Below are positions 8,074 to 18,054 of a stretch of DNA of 64,000 nucleotides, one piece after another. Position numbers and translations under genes: made by a program. Source of the DNA: Candidatus Acidiferrales bacterium (GTDB taxonomy: Bacteria; Acidobacteriota; Terriglobia; Acidiferrales; UBA7541); assembly GCA_030038275.1 (NCBI GenBank), contig JASHPG010000100.1, positions 32,057 to 96,056 on the forward strand. The letters run 5' to 3'. Every line of letters starts with the position of its first letter. The first letter of the stretch is position 1. The notes under the pieces are model-generated. The model ran no database searches, was not told the DNA's origin, and was given only the letters and a program-made list of their open reading frames with translations.

Positions 8074-8860
8074 GATTCCTCTCGCACACAGCACAGTGCC
8101 TACGCAAAATAAGAAACTCACATTTCAGCCCGACGTGATCATTTTTGACGTAGATGGCGTGCTCGTTGACGTCCGTGGCTCGTTTCATCGCACCACGCTG
8201 GAAACAGTGCGCCACTTCACGAAAAAGCGTGTCACCCCGCGCGAGCTGCAGAAGTGGAAGAATCAGTCCGGGTATAACGACGATTGGAAGCTTTCGACCG
8301 CTTGGGTGCGATCGCTCGGCGGCAAGCAGGAATACGACGAGGTGAAGCGCAAATTCATCGAGCTCTATTGGGGCGCGAATGGCGACGGGGGCAACGTGGA
8401 ACGCGAAAAGTGGCTGCTGCCGCGTCCGCAACTGCGCCGCTTAGCTGCGCGCGCGGAGCTCGCGATCTTCACCGGGCGCGTGCGAAAAGAGCTGGATTTC
8501 ACGCTCGAACGGTGCTGCGTGCGCGAGTTCTTTGGCCGCATCGTAACCGCAGAGGACGTCGGTAAGCCGAAGCCGGATCCGGAGGGGTTACTCGCCATTC
8601 TGAACGGCCGCGATCCATCAACAGCGGTGTATGTGGGCGACAACATCGACGATGCGCAGGCGGCGCAAGCGGCCCGTATGCCATTTGTGGGCATCGTTGC
8701 TCCGGAAATCGAGCACAGCCGCACCCGCGCAGCCCTCCTGCGGAAAATGGGCGCTAAAGCGATCATGAAATCAGTGAAGGAATTGGAGGCGCGCATTGCG
8801 CTGCGAACCCCGACCGTAGCCGCTCTTTTATCCGCCCCGCGCCGTAGTACCTCCCGGTAG
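8033..8860 (+). CDS. HAD superfamily (subfamily IA) hydrolase
   Basis: Haloacid-dehalogenase-type phosphatase. All four motifs are intact: FDVDGVLVD (nucleophile and acid/base aspartates), AIFTGR (motif II Thr), VGKPKPDPEG (motif III Lys) and VYVGDNIDDA (motif IV acids). The IIFDVDGVLVDVRGSF opening resembles a HAD-IA subgroup of unknown substrate. The start is unclear: an ATG at 8033 overlaps the upstream gene by 41 bases, ATGs at 7970, 7982 and 8000 overlap more, and a GTG at 8096 avoids overlap but lacks a good ribosome-binding site. The phosphorylated substrate cannot be told from sequence. Confidence 0.85.
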   Translation: MRTNRKEPANRTPEIPLAHSTVPTQNKKLTFQPDVIIFDVDGVLVDVRGSFHRTTLETVRHFTKKRVTPRELQKWKNQSGYNDDWKLSTAWVRSLGGKQEYDEVKRKFIELYWGANGDGGNVEREKWLLPRPQLRRLAARAELAIFTGRVRKELDFTLERCCVREFFGRIVTAEDVGKPKPDPEGLLAILNGRDPSTAVYVGDNIDDAQAAQAARMPFVGIVAPEIEHSRTRAALLRKMGAKAIMKSVKELEARIALRTPTVAALLSAPRRSTSR

Positions 8861-8944
8861 TACCGGAAAGGACATGGGTACCATTGTTCCGTTTTGAACC
8901 AACAGCCATAGTGTGGATACAGGCAGTTTCGCCGTCAGGCTACT

Positions 8945-11900
8945 ATGGCAGACAACATCCAGGCACGGACCGCAGCCGCCCGCGGGTTTGTTCGCAGCCT
9001 CAACATTCTATTGAGGTTCGCCCGAATGTACGACTTTGGGCATCCGCGCACAGCCAAGCAGTACGAGACGGCGTGGACGGAGTTGCGCACGGCACTTGGC
9101 TCCGAGGATGAAGCCGGATTGCTTTTAGCTGTGTCCGGCGACCAACTTTTGATCGATGGGATGCCCCTCGAATCAGGCCCTTCGGAGAAGAGCTTCGCTC
9201 AAATGCTCTCCGCTGCGGGAATTGCCAGCATTCACTTTTCGCCCAGAGTGACGCAAGCGAGCCTGGCGCGCTTTGTCCGCGGGTTTCCCGTGGGTTCATC
9301 GTCTAAGCCAGCGCAATTAGCGGAGCAGATGAAGGCTGCGCTCGAAGGCGATCCGAACATTCACGTGAACGAGGTTTGTTTCGTTCCGGCCGATTCAGCA
9401 GTAGCAAAAACCACCGTTGCAGCTCAGATTGCGGCGCGCACTCTGGGGATGAACGCCGAGCAAACGGATGCTTTGCTTAATGACCCAGAAAGGCTGCTGC
9501 AATTGATTGTGGCCGCCGAAGGTACGAAACGGCGCGGCGGAGCAGGGGATGGCAGTGGTTCGAGCAGCAATGGGCCGGCAGATACTCGCGGTCGCCGGCG
9601 CGGTTTTGAGCGCGGTGCTGGCGGACAAGGAAGAGGCGGACACGACGCGAGGGTGGAAGACGGCATAGGTGCGGCGGCGGGAAACGGAGTGCGCGACGCG
9701 AGTGTGACGCCGCGAACCAGACCTGCGGATGGCAACGCCGAAAATTCGGGTGGCGGGTATTCGGGAAACAGCTTGCTGAATTTGCTAGGAACTCCGGAAG
9801 CGGCGTGGCCGGGTGTTCCGGCCGGCGAATCAACAGTTCAAGATCCGACCACTCCGGTCCGAGGAACGAAATGGAATAACGCGAACGGCGGCAACTCCAA
9901 CGGGTCGTCTATTTTCACTGGAAATTCAGGGATCGTGCCACCAAGTGGAACAAGCTCAGGAAACGAAAAAGCGTTTGCCGGAGGCACCGGAGTATTACCG
10001 GCGGAGCCTCACGCAGACAGCCATTCGGATTTTCCGGGAGCCAGACACTCGCCGTTGGACTCGGCCGCGCCGCAGATGGACGCAGACGGAACTCCGCGCA
10101 GCCGATGGGTTCATTCGTCGGCGGGGATCCGATCGAGGCGAAACGTGCACGAATCGCGCGGCAGTTCGCTGGCCGTTGAAACCGGCTTGATGAGGTTGCA
10201 GGAAGACGAATTGCAGGGGATTTTGCAAGTGCTGGCGCAAATCGCGCGCACCAACGATTCTGCCAGCGATAAAATTGACCCGACCGCATTCCAGTCACGC
10301 CTTTCAACGTTACCGCGGCGCGCGCGGTTCACGGTTAGCCAGGCGCTGTCGGCCCTGGCCGCACAGGCTCCGTCACAACAGCCGGACCGGCCAATGTTGC
10401 TCAAATTGGCCGAACACGTCGCGGTGCGCTTCGCGCTGGAAAGCTTCGAGCGCGGCGACGTAAAAGTGAACGCCGTAGGTCAACTGCTAGACGAGATGAG
10501 CCTGGAACTTGAAGGGCTACGAAAGATAGCGGGAGCTTACGAAGAGAGGCTTTTGAAGGCAGGAATACCGGTGCAGCCGGCCGGAGAAGCGTTGGCGCGC
10601 GAGTTCTGGTCGAAGGTGCCGGAGAAGAAGCGCAAAGCAGTGATGGAATCACGGGACGCGTGGTGCGTGCCCGCTGTGAAGGTGCGGGAACACGTTGAAA
10701 CGCTTATCAAAGAAGGAAAAACGGACGAAGCCGAGCATATCTTGCGCAACTACGCCGGATGCATCCGTCACCAGAGCCCAGAGGCGCGGAAACAAACAGC
10801 GCTCGGGCTGGCGGAACTTGGGTCTGTTTACGCGGAACGCGACGATAAGCTTTTCACCGATACAATCCGCGACGTGGGTCTGCAACTGGCCGAAGAAAAG
10901 AATTCCGAATTGCAAAGCGTGCTGGGAGCGGCGTTTGTGCGGCTGAGCCAGGAAGCGGCGAACAAACGGTGTTACGGCGCGATGCAGCGGTCCGTGGAAA
11001 TGGTCGAGCATATCGAAAGAGAGCGGCCGGGCGGCGGCAAGAGCCTGCGGCCGCGGATCGCAGTGGAAGACAGGCTGCCGGAGTTCATCGACGAATCGCT
11101 TCGAGCGGGAGATGTTCCCAATGGACTGAAAGAACTTCTACGACGAATGCCGAAAGCGTCAGCCGAACACATCGCGGTGCGATTCGGGCGGACGGGGTTC
11201 CGGCAGGATTGCGACCTCCTAGCGTCGATGATGGAGTTGCTCGGAACGGACGGCCTGCATCACTTGCGCGCACAGCTTCGCGACGGCGAGCCCAGCAAAG
11301 CGATCGACACGATTGGAATCCTGGCGCGCATGGATCTGGAGGAATTGGAGCGGCTTTTGCCGGAGCGGATGAGGGAATGGAGAAGGGCGGCTCACGACCG
11401 CGTGGTCCGGCAGATCGCTTCGAGCGGCGCCCGCGAACGGGGACGACTGCTGCTGATGTTGTTCGATTCACTCGACTGCTTGATCCGGCCGCTGGCGATC
11501 GATGAAATCGGGATGGCGGGAGAGAAGCTGGCGGAAATGCGGCTCCTGCGAATCGCCGAAGGCGACATTCCGCGAGATTCGACGGAGTATTTGAGGCTCA
11601 AGGCCATTGAAGCGCTCGGCCGGCTACGAACATCAGGCAGCGAGACCTTACTGCGCCGAATCGCCGAGACGCGCAAAGCGTGGCGCTGGGCGCACGCATC
11701 GGAACTGCGCGTGGTTTCCGCACAGGCCATGGAGAAGATCGACCCGGAGTGGGTCCGCGACTTTTTACCTCACAGTGGGCTGAACGTGGCAGAGCTTTCG
11801 ATCGACATTCTGGATAGCGATCCGGAATCACCGGCGATTCGGCAGCGGCGATATCCAAGACTCCGCCTGGAAAAGCCTGTCTCCGCTGTAACGACAAACC

Positions 11901-12208
11901 TGAAAGAGAATTGCCAACTGGAAATTCCAGAGATGGCGCTCGGCGGTGGAGTGGCGGTGTGCCAGCAGAACCTTCATCCGGGCAGCGTTGTGGAGTTGAA
12001 GATGAACGGGACGCTCAACGCGGTGAAGGCTCAGTCAATCGTCCGGGACGCGAACGCGCAGGCGCGCGCTTTCGAGCTGGTGGAAATCGAGCTGGAAGAG
12101 CGAGCAAAACTGCGCAAGCTGCTGGTGCAATCCGGGAACATTCAAAAACAGTCGCGTTCGGAGGAGCGCAGCCGGAGAAGCACGCGGGCGTTCATCATCG
12201 GCGGTTAA
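8945..12208 (+). CDS. Large helical-repeat protein with degenerate C-terminal PilZ-like domain
   Basis: 1087 aa, no signal peptide or membrane segment. Three parts are visible. An N-terminal globular domain (about 1-190) is rich in Leu/Ala. A long Gly/Ser/Asn/Arg low-complexity linker (about 190-400) follows. Then comes an alpha-helical region (about 410-970) with HEAT-like stretches such as RLKAIEALGRLRTSGSETLLRRIAE. The last ~115 residues resemble PilZ: the RRYPR motif matches RxxxR, but the second c-di-GMP motif (D/N-x-S-x-x-G) is reduced to EMALGGG. It is probably a cytoplasmic scaffold or regulator; c-di-GMP binding is doubtful. Flanks give no operon context. Confidence 0.6.
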   Translation: MADNIQARTAAARGFVRSLNILLRFARMYDFGHPRTAKQYETAWTELRTALGSEDEAGLLLAVSGDQLLIDGMPLESGPSEKSFAQMLSAAGIASIHFSPRVTQASLARFVRGFPVGSSSKPAQLAEQMKAALEGDPNIHVNEVCFVPADSAVAKTTVAAQIAARTLGMNAEQTDALLNDPERLLQLIVAAEGTKRRGGAGDGSGSSSNGPADTRGRRRGFERGAGGQGRGGHDARVEDGIGAAAGNGVRDASVTPRTRPADGNAENSGGGYSGNSLLNLLGTPEAAWPGVPAGESTVQDPTTPVRGTKWNNANGGNSNGSSIFTGNSGIVPPSGTSSGNEKAFAGGTGVLPAEPHADSHSDFPGARHSPLDSAAPQMDADGTPRSRWVHSSAGIRSRRNVHESRGSSLAVETGLMRLQEDELQGILQVLAQIARTNDSASDKIDPTAFQSRLSTLPRRARFTVSQALSALAAQAPSQQPDRPMLLKLAEHVAVRFALESFERGDVKVNAVGQLLDEMSLELEGLRKIAGAYEERLLKAGIPVQPAGEALAREFWSKVPEKKRKAVMESRDAWCVPAVKVREHVETLIKEGKTDEAEHILRNYAGCIRHQSPEARKQTALGLAELGSVYAERDDKLFTDTIRDVGLQLAEEKNSELQSVLGAAFVRLSQEAANKRCYGAMQRSVEMVEHIERERPGGGKSLRPRIAVEDRLPEFIDESLRAGDVPNGLKELLRRMPKASAEHIAVRFGRTGFRQDCDLLASMMELLGTDGLHHLRAQLRDGEPSKAIDTIGILARMDLEELERLLPERMREWRRAAHDRVVRQIASSGARERGRLLLMLFDSLDCLIRPLAIDEIGMAGEKLAEMRLLRIAEGDIPRDSTEYLRLKAIEALGRLRTSGSETLLRRIAETRKAWRWAHASELRVVSAQAMEKIDPEWVRDFLPHSGLNVAELSIDILDSDPESPAIRQRRYPRLRLEKPVSAVTTNLKENCQLEIPEMALGGGVAVCQQNLHPGSVVELKMNGTLNAVKAQSIVRDANAQARAFELVEIELEERAKLRKLLVQSGNIQKQSRSEERSRRSTRAFIIGG

Positions 12209-12221
12209 AGCGGCTGCTCCG

Positions 12222-13278
12222 TTATTCTGGGGGCGCGAACTTGCCTCGCCGATCCAGCCGAATTTCACGATTGTTCCCGCGTAGCGCGCCGAGCGAAATC
12301 ACAAGAGCAATAATCCCCGCCATACTTGCGGTCAAAATCCACAGACTTCCAAGCAATCCAAACCACAGGCTGAGCCACGCCGCGGCGGATAGAGCGACAG
12401 TAATCGCGTAAAAGAAGAGTGCGATCGCGCGTGGAGTCCAACCGCGCGCGAGCATGACGTCATAGATATGCGATCTATCGCCCTGTAGTGGAGACCTGCG
12501 GGAGCGCAGGCGTCGAAAGACCGCGAGAGCGAAATCCGCAACCGGCAAAGCCGCAATCGTAAGGAGTACGATTGCGACGGGCGAAGACGCGCGGGCGGCC
12601 TGCGAGGGACTGAGCGCAAGGAGCGCGACGCAGAGCCCGATGAAGGTGCTACCGCAGTCTCCGAGGTAAATGGAAGCTGGCGCCCAGTTATAGAACAGAA
12701 AAGCGGAACATGAACCTGCAAGGCAGGCAGCGACGAGCGGCGATCGGCCTGGTGCAGCGCCGCGGGTGATTAGGAGGAAAGCGGCGCCCGCGATCGCGGC
12801 GACACCGGTTGCGAGGCCGTCCGATCCATCCAAAAAGTTAAATGTGTTCGTGAAGACCACCACGAGAGTACAAACCAAAATCAAGCCAATTGCGCCAGTG
12901 GCTGGCAAAATATTCCCGCACAAAAATCTGTAGCCACCGGCCCACAGAATAATGCCGGAGGCGATTTGGGCCACGAGCCGGGCGTAGGGGGAAAGTGTGC
13001 GCAGGTCGTCGAAGAGTCCGGCAAGCCATACGACTCCGAGCGCGGCGAAGGCGAGCGCGACGCCACCGCGGTTGTTTCGAGAGGCGATGAGCATACCAAC
13101 GGCGAACGACATGGCGATGGCAACACCGCCGAGACGCGGCATGGGCCGCGAATGAATCTTCAGAGGACCGGGGAAGTCAACGAAGCTATAGCGCAGGCAG
13201 AGCGCGCGAACCGCCGGCACGAGCGCCACACATACGACGAACGAGACAAGCGCGGCGATTGCGGCAGATGAGATCAGG
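12222..13278 (-). CDS. WecA/WbpL-like undecaprenyl-phosphate N-acetylhexosamine-1-phosphate transferase
   Basis: Integral-membrane GT4 family (MraY/WecA) enzyme that starts glycan synthesis by moving a sugar-1-phosphate onto undecaprenyl phosphate. About ten hydrophobic segments are present. Diagnostic motifs are PRLGGVAI, LAGLFDD, the NTFNFLDGSDGLATG catalytic loop, IYLGDCGSTF, and a DRSHIYDVMLARG loop in place of the usual HIHH-type sequence. The open frame extends much further upstream over the CapA gene, but homology begins at about 13278, where only CTG or other rare starts are available, so the exact start is uncertain. It is the last gene of the minus-strand polysaccharide operon. Confidence 0.85.
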
Positions 13279-14422
13279 GCAAAACTCCGTGAAGCAGGCG
13301 GCGGACGTGGCGAGGGCGAACGCGTGTTGCTTTGCGAGCGAGTCCGAGCGCACCGGCTTGGCGGAAGGCGGCGCGGAGATCGCGTGCGTATAACGGGACC
13401 ATTCCGGGAGAGGTTTCTTGATAGAAACGGGCGGCGGAAGCGCCATCGGCGATCTCCGAGCTTAGATCGAGAAACCGGCCGATGATGGCACGAGCCAAAT
13501 TTGGCGAGGGCACCTCGGCGAATCCTGAGTCCGCGAGCCACACGGGGCGGATTTCGATGGATGCGAGCGAGGCATCGGGGTGAAGCGCCGCGACGACGGC
13601 CAAACCTTCGCGTTCGAGCGGCGACGCAATATATCCGGAGACAATGCTGCCGAGGCCGTAAAAGCAAAAGGAGGGCGCGCTATCGTTCGCCGCGATAGCT
13701 CTTGAGCCGCTAATGCGATGCGAGTGGCAGGCGGCGACAAGATTAAATCCTGAGCGGGCGATGCGGTCCATAAGCGCGGCGTCGCTGGGATCGGGACGGC
13801 TGGCGCGCAAGCATCCGCAGTGGAGCAGCGCGACCGAAAATTTCGCGCCGCGGGATTTGAGCGACGCAGCCGCGAGGCGAGCACGAGAGAGCGTAGCAGG
13901 TTCAACTCCAGCGACGCGATTCGTCGCGAGATCGCGCGAGGCACGAGCGGCGGCCCAAAAACCTACACGCACGCCACCAGGACCTTGCCAGAGGAAGATC
14001 TCGGGTGGCTGGCGAAGGGTGCGACCGGCACCGAGAGAAGTGAGGTTACGGGCGTTGAGGGCTTCGCGGGTGCGCTCGGCTCCCGCACGTCCGAAGTCAT
14101 ACGCGTGATTATTGGCGAGGCTCATGACGGGGCCGCGAAAGCCATTGAGGTATTCGAGGCAATTGGAATCGGCGGAAACGATTTCACCGAGGCCGACGAG
14201 GGGGCGGGCGGGGACGCCATCTGTGTCGAGCGGGCATTCGAGGTTCAGGAAGCAAGCGTCAGCGTCCCGAAAAACCGGCGCGACAGTGAGCGCAGCTTCG
14301 GTCCAACCGCCCGGGGGAAGAGATAGCAAGCCTGCAGGAAGGAAATCGCCTGCTATCGCGATGCGCGCAACGACGGGGGCGGCGTGGCCCGATTGCCAAA
14401 GGACGTGAGAAGGCGGACTCAT
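13274..14422 (-). CDS. CapA-like metallophosphatase-fold protein (poly-gamma-glutamate capsule family)
   Basis: 382 aa. CapA-family blocks are visible: IAGDFLPAG near the start, FLNLECPLDTDG, MSLANNHAYDFG, VALLHCGC, a late AACHSHRISGS (metal-binding His pair region) and FCFYGLGSIVSG. In polyglutamate capsules CapA belongs to the synthesis/export complex; in polysaccharide loci its role is unresolved, possibly hydrolysis of a phosphorylated or esterified substituent. I set the start at 14422, where ATGA overlaps the stop of the flippase gene; longer frames upstream lie inside that gene. Confidence 0.8.
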   Translation of the reverse strand: MSPPSHVLWQSGHAAPVVARIAIAGDFLPAGLLSLPPGGWTEAALTVAPVFRDADACFLNLECPLDTDGVPARPLVGLGEIVSADSNCLEYLNGFRGPVMSLANNHAYDFGRAGAERTREALNARNLTSLGAGRTLRQPPEIFLWQGPGGVRVGFWAAARASRDLATNRVAGVEPATLSRARLAAASLKSRGAKFSVALLHCGCLRASRPDPSDAALMDRIARSGFNLVAACHSHRISGSRAIAANDSAPSFCFYGLGSIVSGYIASPLEREGLAVVAALHPDASLASIEIRPVWLADSGFAEVPSPNLARAIIGRFLDLSSEIADGASAARFYQETSPGMVPLYARDLRAAFRQAGALGLARKATRVRPRHVRRLLHGVLP

Positions 14423-15927
14423 AAGGCCTCGGCGCGTGCCGTAGTGCGCGAGAACGCCCACCGGATTAGCCGTCTGCGAAGTGGATGCCGCCACATCGAT
14501 ACGAGCAGCAGGCAAACGGCAAGGATGATGGCCGCGGACAGCACGGGCGACGCAGAAAACCGATCCGCTCGTGAAAACAGCATGGCGCAGAGAATGATGG
14601 CGCACGGGGCGGAGAACATCAGTAGCGAGCGGCTTTCGGCGGGAAGCAGCACAGCGAACGGAATGCGGTTATTGCGGAGATAAGCGAGATGAATGAAGAC
14701 GTATCCGCCGGCCAGCGACAACGCGGAAACGGCTACAACGGCGATACCGCCGAAAGAATGTCCGGCAATGAGGCCGAGGCCGGCGTTGAGAATGGCGGTG
14801 GAGGCGCAGCTGATCGTGACCGGGCGGAGAGCGCCCGTCCCAAGATCGAAGACGTAGGCTGGATTCGCCAGAACGTTCAGGAGCCACGCGAGAACGAGCA
14901 TGGCGACGAATTCGACGAAGATTGGCTCGTAATAACCGATCCAAACGCGCGAGACAAAGGGCGCCAGGACGGCAATAGCCGCAAAGGAAGGGACGGCGAG
15001 GAAAAATACGAGGCGATAGGAGTCTCGATAGAGGCCTGGGAGCGATTCGCGGTCGGTTTCCTGAAGATGCGAAACGGCGGGGATCAAAACTTGATTGGCC
15101 TGCACGATCAATTCGCGGCACGTGACGACGCAGCGAGAAGCGAGATCGTAGAAGCCGGTCATGGCCAAACCGCCAAATTTAGCAATGAGAGCCTTGGTGA
15201 CCGGCTCGCGAAGAGATTGGCAGGCGGTGATGAATTGAAAATGCAGTCCGTAAGCAGCAATTTCACGAAAGAGACCGCGATCCCAGCGGCGCGGCAAGAG
15301 CGGCAGGCGCGAGAGCTTACGACGAAGAATGAACCAAGTGAGCGCGACGAAGGCCGCGGCCTGCAGCGCTTGCGCGAGTGCAATTCCCATGAGCCCATGC
15401 GCGGGCACGAGAGCAAACGCGAGCAAGAGGTACGCGAGCGAGCCGCCGAGTTCGAGGTAATTGCAAAGGGTGATCCATTGATGTCCGGCTAGCCCTGCTT
15501 GAAGAATGGCTTGCATTACGTTGCACCAGAGGGAGACGAGAGCGCAGGGGAGAATCGCGATCGCTTCGGGGAGCGCAGAGCGGGGGACCACAAGCCCGAG
15601 AACCCAGCAGGCGGCCGGATAAAGGGCAAGCGCAACCGCAGCGATGCAGACAGCAGCGGAAAGAATGGCCGTCTGAATAAGCAGCGAAACCTCTGAATCG
15701 CTATTGCGAGCGGCATACTTAGCAACGTATTTGACGATGCCGGTGGCAAAACCTTGATGGGCAAGCGCGACGACCGACGTGGTGGCGAGAACGAGGGACC
15801 AAATTCCCAGGCGCTCCATGCCGAGAGCGCGAATCAGGAAGCGATACAGGAAAAACAGGATCGCGGCACTGGCGAGCACCTGAATCGAGGTCGTGACAGC
15901 GTTGAGAAAAACTTGACGCCGATTCAT
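14419..15927 (-). CDS. Wzx-like polysaccharide flippase (MOP/MATE superfamily), locus 1
   Basis: 502 aa with about 14 predicted hydrophobic segments spread along the whole length and few charged loops, typical of O-antigen/capsule flippases. The opening LYRFLIRALGMERLGIWSLVLATTSV resembles the first two helices of the Wzx family. Its role is to turn undecaprenyl-linked repeat units across the inner membrane. The start ATG overlaps the stop of the upstream glycosyltransferase gene (ATGA at 15924), and its own stop overlaps the CapA start, so expression is translationally coupled. Confidence 0.88.
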   Translation of the reverse strand: MNRRQVFLNAVTTSIQVLASAAILFFLYRFLIRALGMERLGIWSLVLATTSVVALAHQGFATGIVKYVAKYAARNSDSEVSLLIQTAILSAAVCIAAVALALYPAACWVLGLVVPRSALPEAIAILPCALVSLWCNVMQAILQAGLAGHQWITLCNYLELGGSLAYLLLAFALVPAHGLMGIALAQALQAAAFVALTWFILRRKLSRLPLLPRRWDRGLFREIAAYGLHFQFITACQSLREPVTKALIAKFGGLAMTGFYDLASRCVVTCRELIVQANQVLIPAVSHLQETDRESLPGLYRDSYRLVFFLAVPSFAAIAVLAPFVSRVWIGYYEPIFVEFVAMLVLAWLLNVLANPAYVFDLGTGALRPVTISCASTAILNAGLGLIAGHSFGGIAVVAVSALSLAGGYVFIHLAYLRNNRIPFAVLLPAESRSLLMFSAPCAIILCAMLFSRADRFSASPVLSAAIILAVCLLLVSMWRHPLRRRLIRWAFSRTTARAEAL

Positions 15928-17111
15928 TTGGCGACTCGCGTTGGCTTCGGAACGCGGAGGTCCGGCGGCCGCGATACGTCCCTATCTGGTTTCCAGGCGC
16001 TTGATGAACGGCCAGCGAGTCCTTTTAACGTGCCGATTAGGGCAGCGAAGTTCACGAGGCAAAAAGACACGGGGATTGACCACGGAGCGCGGAGGCTATG
16101 ATTGCGTCCAAAGAGGCCGATGAACGCAGCGCAGTAAAAGGCGATTTGCAGGGCGAAAATGGCGCGCAGCGTGGGCCGGGAAAGGGCGAGCGCGTTCGCA
16201 GCGAAGATCGCGATCAGGAAATACGGCACCAGCCAACGAAGCAGTTTATGAGACCAAAGGGCAAAGGCCACGGAACCGCGACGAAACGGGTTGAGCAGAT
16301 CACGATGAGCGAGCAAGGCGCGGAAATCCTTGGCGATGATGCGCGTTTTCATGCGGCGCATTGCTGGGGGGCTGATCTGCGAAAGGTTGGTTGTGACGAC
16401 GACGCGACGATCGAGCCGATTGATGAAGCCTGCGCGCAAGACGCACAAGGGCAGGACAAAATCGTCGCCAAAGCGCGGATCGAGAGACTGCCAAAGCGAG
16501 CGACGCATGGCGAAGAGCGAGCCGGAGGCCACGGCGAGCAGTCCGAGGTCGCTTTCGCGCTGCCGGAGCCAGGTTTCATAGCGGAGGTAAATACTTTCGT
16601 TGGCGGTAAGGGAAGACTGCGAGGCGTTTCGAAAGCGGGGCCAGGCAGTGACCAGTCCAACGCGCGGATCGGCGAAGTGCTCGATGAGATGCGAAAGCGC
16701 CTCGCGCGGGAGCAGGCAGTCGGCGTCCGTAAAGGCGAGGATTTCTCCGCCGGCATACGCAACCAGGCTGTTCTGCATCGAGCTTTTTCCATGCTGTTTG
16801 GGAAACGAGACGAGGCCCACGCCATGGCACGCGAACCGGCGTACGATTTCTTCGGTGCGGTCGGATGAGCCGTCGCTGCCAATGAGGATTTCGACTTTGT
16901 CGCGAGGATAATCGAGCGCGAGCAGATTGCGGAGCTTCTCTTCGATGCAGGATTCTTCGTCGTGCGCCGCAACGATGATGCTTACCAGCGGGCGCGAGGC
17001 CATGCGTCGGAAAGTTCGCGTGCGCCGCGTCGTGCCCAGCCAAAGCAGCAGAGGATAGCCGAAGTACACGTACGTGACGAGAGCGAGGCACGCGCCACAA
17101 AGGATCAACAT
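15924..17111 (-). CDS. Membrane-anchored family 2 glycosyltransferase
   Basis: 395 aa. One N-terminal membrane segment is followed by a GT-A domain: VSIIVAAHDEE opening, IGSDGSSDRTEEI, then AFTDADC (metal-binding DxD) and a WLRQRESD region in the acceptor half. Two or three C-terminal hydrophobic segments follow (LVPYFLIAIFAANAL, FALQIAFYCAAFIGLFG). This resembles processive or polyprenyl-phosphate-type GT2 enzymes. It adds a sugar to the locus-1 repeat unit, donor unknown. It lies 13 bases after the deacetylase gene and overlaps the flippase by ATGA. Confidence 0.87.
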   Translation of the reverse strand: MLILCGACLALVTYVYFGYPLLLWLGTTRRTRTFRRMASRPLVSIIVAAHDEESCIEEKLRNLLALDYPRDKVEILIGSDGSSDRTEEIVRRFACHGVGLVSFPKQHGKSSMQNSLVAYAGGEILAFTDADCLLPREALSHLIEHFADPRVGLVTAWPRFRNASQSSLTANESIYLRYETWLRQRESDLGLLAVASGSLFAMRRSLWQSLDPRFGDDFVLPLCVLRAGFINRLDRRVVVTTNLSQISPPAMRRMKTRIIAKDFRALLAHRDLLNPFRRGSVAFALWSHKLLRWLVPYFLIAIFAANALALSRPTLRAIFALQIAFYCAAFIGLFGRNHSLRAPWSIPVSFCLVNFAALIGTLKGLAGRSSSAWKPDRDVSRPPDLRVPKPTRVAK

Positions 17112-17124
17112 GCGGCCTCGTGCG

Positions 17125-18054
17125 TCACGGCAGCACCGGGGCGTGATTGGGCGCGGGTTGCGCGGCGGGATGCTCGGCCAAATGGCGGTAGGTGATCAAC
17201 TGAATTTGGTTGCGCGTGAGGATCTCGCGCATTTCGCGGTCGGCGAGCCAATGAAGTTCATTTTCGCGCAGATCGCGGATGGAGTCTCTTTCTGAAAAAC
17301 CGCGCTCTGGAAGGCCAGGATGGCAAGTTAGTTCGAAAATTCCTGGCGCTGGAGCAAGGAGCGCGAGCTTCCACTGCTCCTCTAATGCTTCGAGATTGTG
17401 GCGGTCACGCGAATGGAAGGACAGCCGAGCGGACGGCATGCGAAAGCTTCGAAACGCGCCGAACTGCAACGCGCTTCTGTAACCGCGGACGAATGCACGG
17501 CGGGCGAATGGTCCCTCGTGCGGCCCACCGAGGCGATCCGCGAGTGTCGAACTGCCGCGCGTCCAGACGGTGCATCGGGGCGAGCGCGCGCAACGGATAC
17601 CTTCGGATTTTAGGGCTCGAACGAATGGCAAAACGGCGGCGGGATACAGATGCATGTGGTGATGCGAGTCGGCGTGCGTGGGGGCGATGCCGTGCTGTTT
17701 CATCCAACGAATTTGGGCGGTGAACTCGGCGAAAATCTCGCGGCTGCGAACTCGGCCGGTGAAGAGACGGCGGATCATGACACGAGGCGAATGAAACGTG
17801 CCGTCCGGTCCGACCAGAGAGCGAACGTCCGCTGGAGGAAGGAGAGGGCGGCCGAAGCAGATGTTCAAGTGCACGCCGACGCCGAGGCTGGGAAACTTCG
17901 AGACGCGATCGATAGCGTAATCCGCGGCGGGCATGTTCGGCATCAGTGAGGCGCTGGTGAGGAATCCGTAGCGGTGAGCGATGATGATGGCGTCGGTGAT
18001 ACCGCGACTCATTCCGAGGTCGTCAGCGTTGACGATCAGATGCGTGGCGCTCAC
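17125..18054 (-). CDS. ChbG/YdjC-HpnK-type carbohydrate deacetylase
   Basis: 309 aa. The N-terminus reads LIVNADDLGMSRGITDAI, with the DD pair that binds metal in the YdjC/ChbG family. VGVHLNICFGRP and THADSHHHMHLYP carry the histidine ligands. Family members deacetylate chitin oligosaccharides or hopanoid precursors; here the setting points to deacetylation of an N-acetyl sugar in the growing glycan or its lipid-linked precursor. The start is GTG in a GTGA overlap with the upstream gene's stop at 18051. Confidence 0.85.
   Translation of the reverse strand: MSATHLIVNADDLGMSRGITDAIIIAHRYGFLTSASLMPNMPAADYAIDRVSKFPSLGVGVHLNICFGRPLLPPADVRSLVGPDGTFHSPRVMIRRLFTGRVRSREIFAEFTAQIRWMKQHGIAPTHADSHHHMHLYPAAVLPFVRALKSEGIRCARSPRCTVWTRGSSTLADRLGGPHEGPFARRAFVRGYRSALQFGAFRSFRMPSARLSFHSRDRHNLEALEEQWKLALLAPAPGIFELTCHPGLPERGFSERDSIRDLRENELHWLADREMREILTRNQIQLITYRHLAEHPAAQPAPNHAPVLP

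Noticed and set aside
12222-13667. Full 481-codon version of the WecA-like gene
   Set aside because: The first ~130 codons are Arg/Pro-rich shadow sequence inside the CapA gene and match no transferase domain.
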